The position numbers were made by a program, and so were the translations under genes. DNA of 7,855 bases from Balneolales bacterium (GTDB taxonomy: Bacteria; Bacteroidota; Rhodothermia; Balneolales; Natronogracilivirgulaceae), in assembly GCA_007131625.1 (NCBI GenBank), contig SLQC01000043.1:1-7855 (forward strand), read 5' to 3'. This document shows positions 7,169-7,855 of the stretch, in pieces. The notes beneath the pieces are model-generated. The model was given only the letters and a program-made list of their open reading frames with translations, made no database searches and had not been told where the DNA came from. Every line of letters begins with the position of its first letter. The stretch's first letter is position 1.

Positions 7169-7855
7169 CGATTTGTTTTTTTGAGCTTTCTGCTTTCCCC
7201 TCTACAAGAATATTGTCAAGCACCTTCTTGATACGGTCGCGGTGCGAGTTTTTAAAACATTCCAGCCCATGCAGACAGGCGAAAAGTACTTGTTTTTGTT
7301 TGATTTTTTTTAATTTTCTGCTCAGGATCCACGCAACATCCATCTCTCCATTGATCATGACTAAATCGCCGGCATCGGTAAAAACTGCATTCCTTTTATT
7401 TATCTCCAGATGATGGGCGAGAAATATGGCAGCAAATTGATCCGTATTTCTGAATGTATATTTTATATTTTCTTCAAATAAAGAGGGATTGTCATTAAAC
7501 CAGGAGCGTAGTGTTTCGGTGTGAACCGGTTGCGGCACATGGGGGGTTCTGTAATACCGGTCCGTAAATCCGGCAAGTTGTGCTGAACGCATTTGCAGCA
7601 GAAGATGCATGGACCGGGTAATGCCCAAAAGATGTTTGGCCAGATATGTACCCAGGTCATTCAGTTTCATCCTTATGGTGCCATACCTGTTTATAACATT
7701 CCATTTACCGCGCAGAACGACTTGTCCATTTTTAAAAAAGTGCTCCGGAGTCACGTTTTGTGTAAGAACAAAATCATCATTAAAATAGATAAAACAAGGC
7801 GCCAGTCCTGGAATTCTCCAAAGTGCGGTTTCAATGGTGCGGCTATTGAACGTCG
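7164..7855 (-). CDS. Stealth-family capsular polysaccharide phosphotransferase, C-terminal part (5' end outside window)
   Basis: The frame is open from the window edge to the TAA at 7164, giving 229 residues; the N-terminus with conserved region 1 is missing. A GTG at 7754 could be read as a start, but the 33 codons before it carry the family's strongest block, so the gene certainly begins outside the window. That block is conserved region 2: FNSRTIETALWRIPGL, then FIYFNDDFVL. Region 3 is recognisable at about 100-148: RTPHVPQPV, later YTFRNTDQFAAIFLAHH. Region 4 may be ACLHGLECF (192-200), where the usual Asn-Asp pair is replaced, and the tail is short. Stealth proteins transfer hexose-1-phosphate or a related sugar phosphate to build phosphate-linked capsule and exopolysaccharides, and are related to the human GlcNAc-1-phosphotransferase alpha/beta subunit. 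They act in the cytoplasm or at the inner membrane. The gene is visibly more AT-rich than the large LamG gene, as is common for polysaccharide loci acquired by transfer. A capsule cluster may lie beyond the right edge. Confidence 0.88.
   Translation of the reverse strand, partial: TFNSRTIETALWRIPGLAPCFIYFNDDFVLTQNVTPEHFFKNGQVVLRGKWNVINRYGTIRMKLNDLGTYLAKHLLGITRSMHLLLQMRSAQLAGFTDRYYRTPHVPQPVHTETLRSWFNDNPSLFEENIKYTFRNTDQFAAIFLAHHLEINKRNAVFTDAGDLVMINGEMDVAWILSRKLKKIKQKQVLFACLHGLECFKNSHRDRIKKVLDNILVEGKAESSKKQIG

Noticed and set aside
7664..7754. The GTG at 7754 as the true start of the Stealth gene
   Set aside because: The open frame continues upstream to the window edge, and the residues before the GTG are the family's most conserved block, so the gene is partial and not short.

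Overview
The window suggests a Gram-negative bacterium. Signal peptides are common, one protein looks like an outer-membrane beta-barrel, and the start codons have little or no Shine-Dalgarno sequence with AT-rich leaders. That start pattern fits the Bacteroidota/Balneolota/Rhodothermota group, but this is an inference because no rRNA or housekeeping marker is present.

There are four protein genes, two of them cut by the window edges. (1) Positions 1-1014, minus strand: the N-terminal 338 residues of an exported purple-acid-phosphatase-like metallophosphoesterase (signal peptide, Fn3-like domain, then the metal-binding blocks). (2) Positions 1278-5429, plus strand, divergent from the first: a very large secreted protein with a LamG/concanavalin-A-like domain at the N-terminus, further beta-sandwich regions, a repeat-bearing low-complexity linker, a central helical region that may be an alpha/alpha toroid, and a CARDB-like domain at the C-terminus. 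(3) Positions 5523-6956, minus strand, convergent with the second: a predicted 477-residue outer-membrane beta-barrel of unknown function. (4) Positions 7164-7855, minus strand: the C-terminal 229 residues of a Stealth-family sugar-phosphotransferase, the kind found in capsule and exopolysaccharide loci.

The gaps hold structure of their own. The 263-bp AT-rich divergent region between genes 1 and 2 must carry both promoters and has four copies of a CACATG/CATGTG hexamer. The 93-bp convergent gap between genes 2 and 3 is largely a 23-bp direct repeat present about 2.7 times. The 207-bp gap upstream of the barrel gene holds two 18-bp direct repeats, a GC-only palindrome, and an 8-bp inverted repeat whose one arm contains the stop codon of the Stealth gene.

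Taken together, the genes point to cell-surface and envelope work: a phosphoesterase, a large glycan-binding or glycan-processing candidate, an outer-membrane barrel and a polysaccharide phosphotransferase. No operon links them all; only genes 3 and 4 share a strand in sequence, and they are separated by the repeat cluster. I found no defence system, CRISPR array, transposase, tRNA or rRNA. The least explained parts are the large multidomain protein and the short repeats bracketing the barrel gene.
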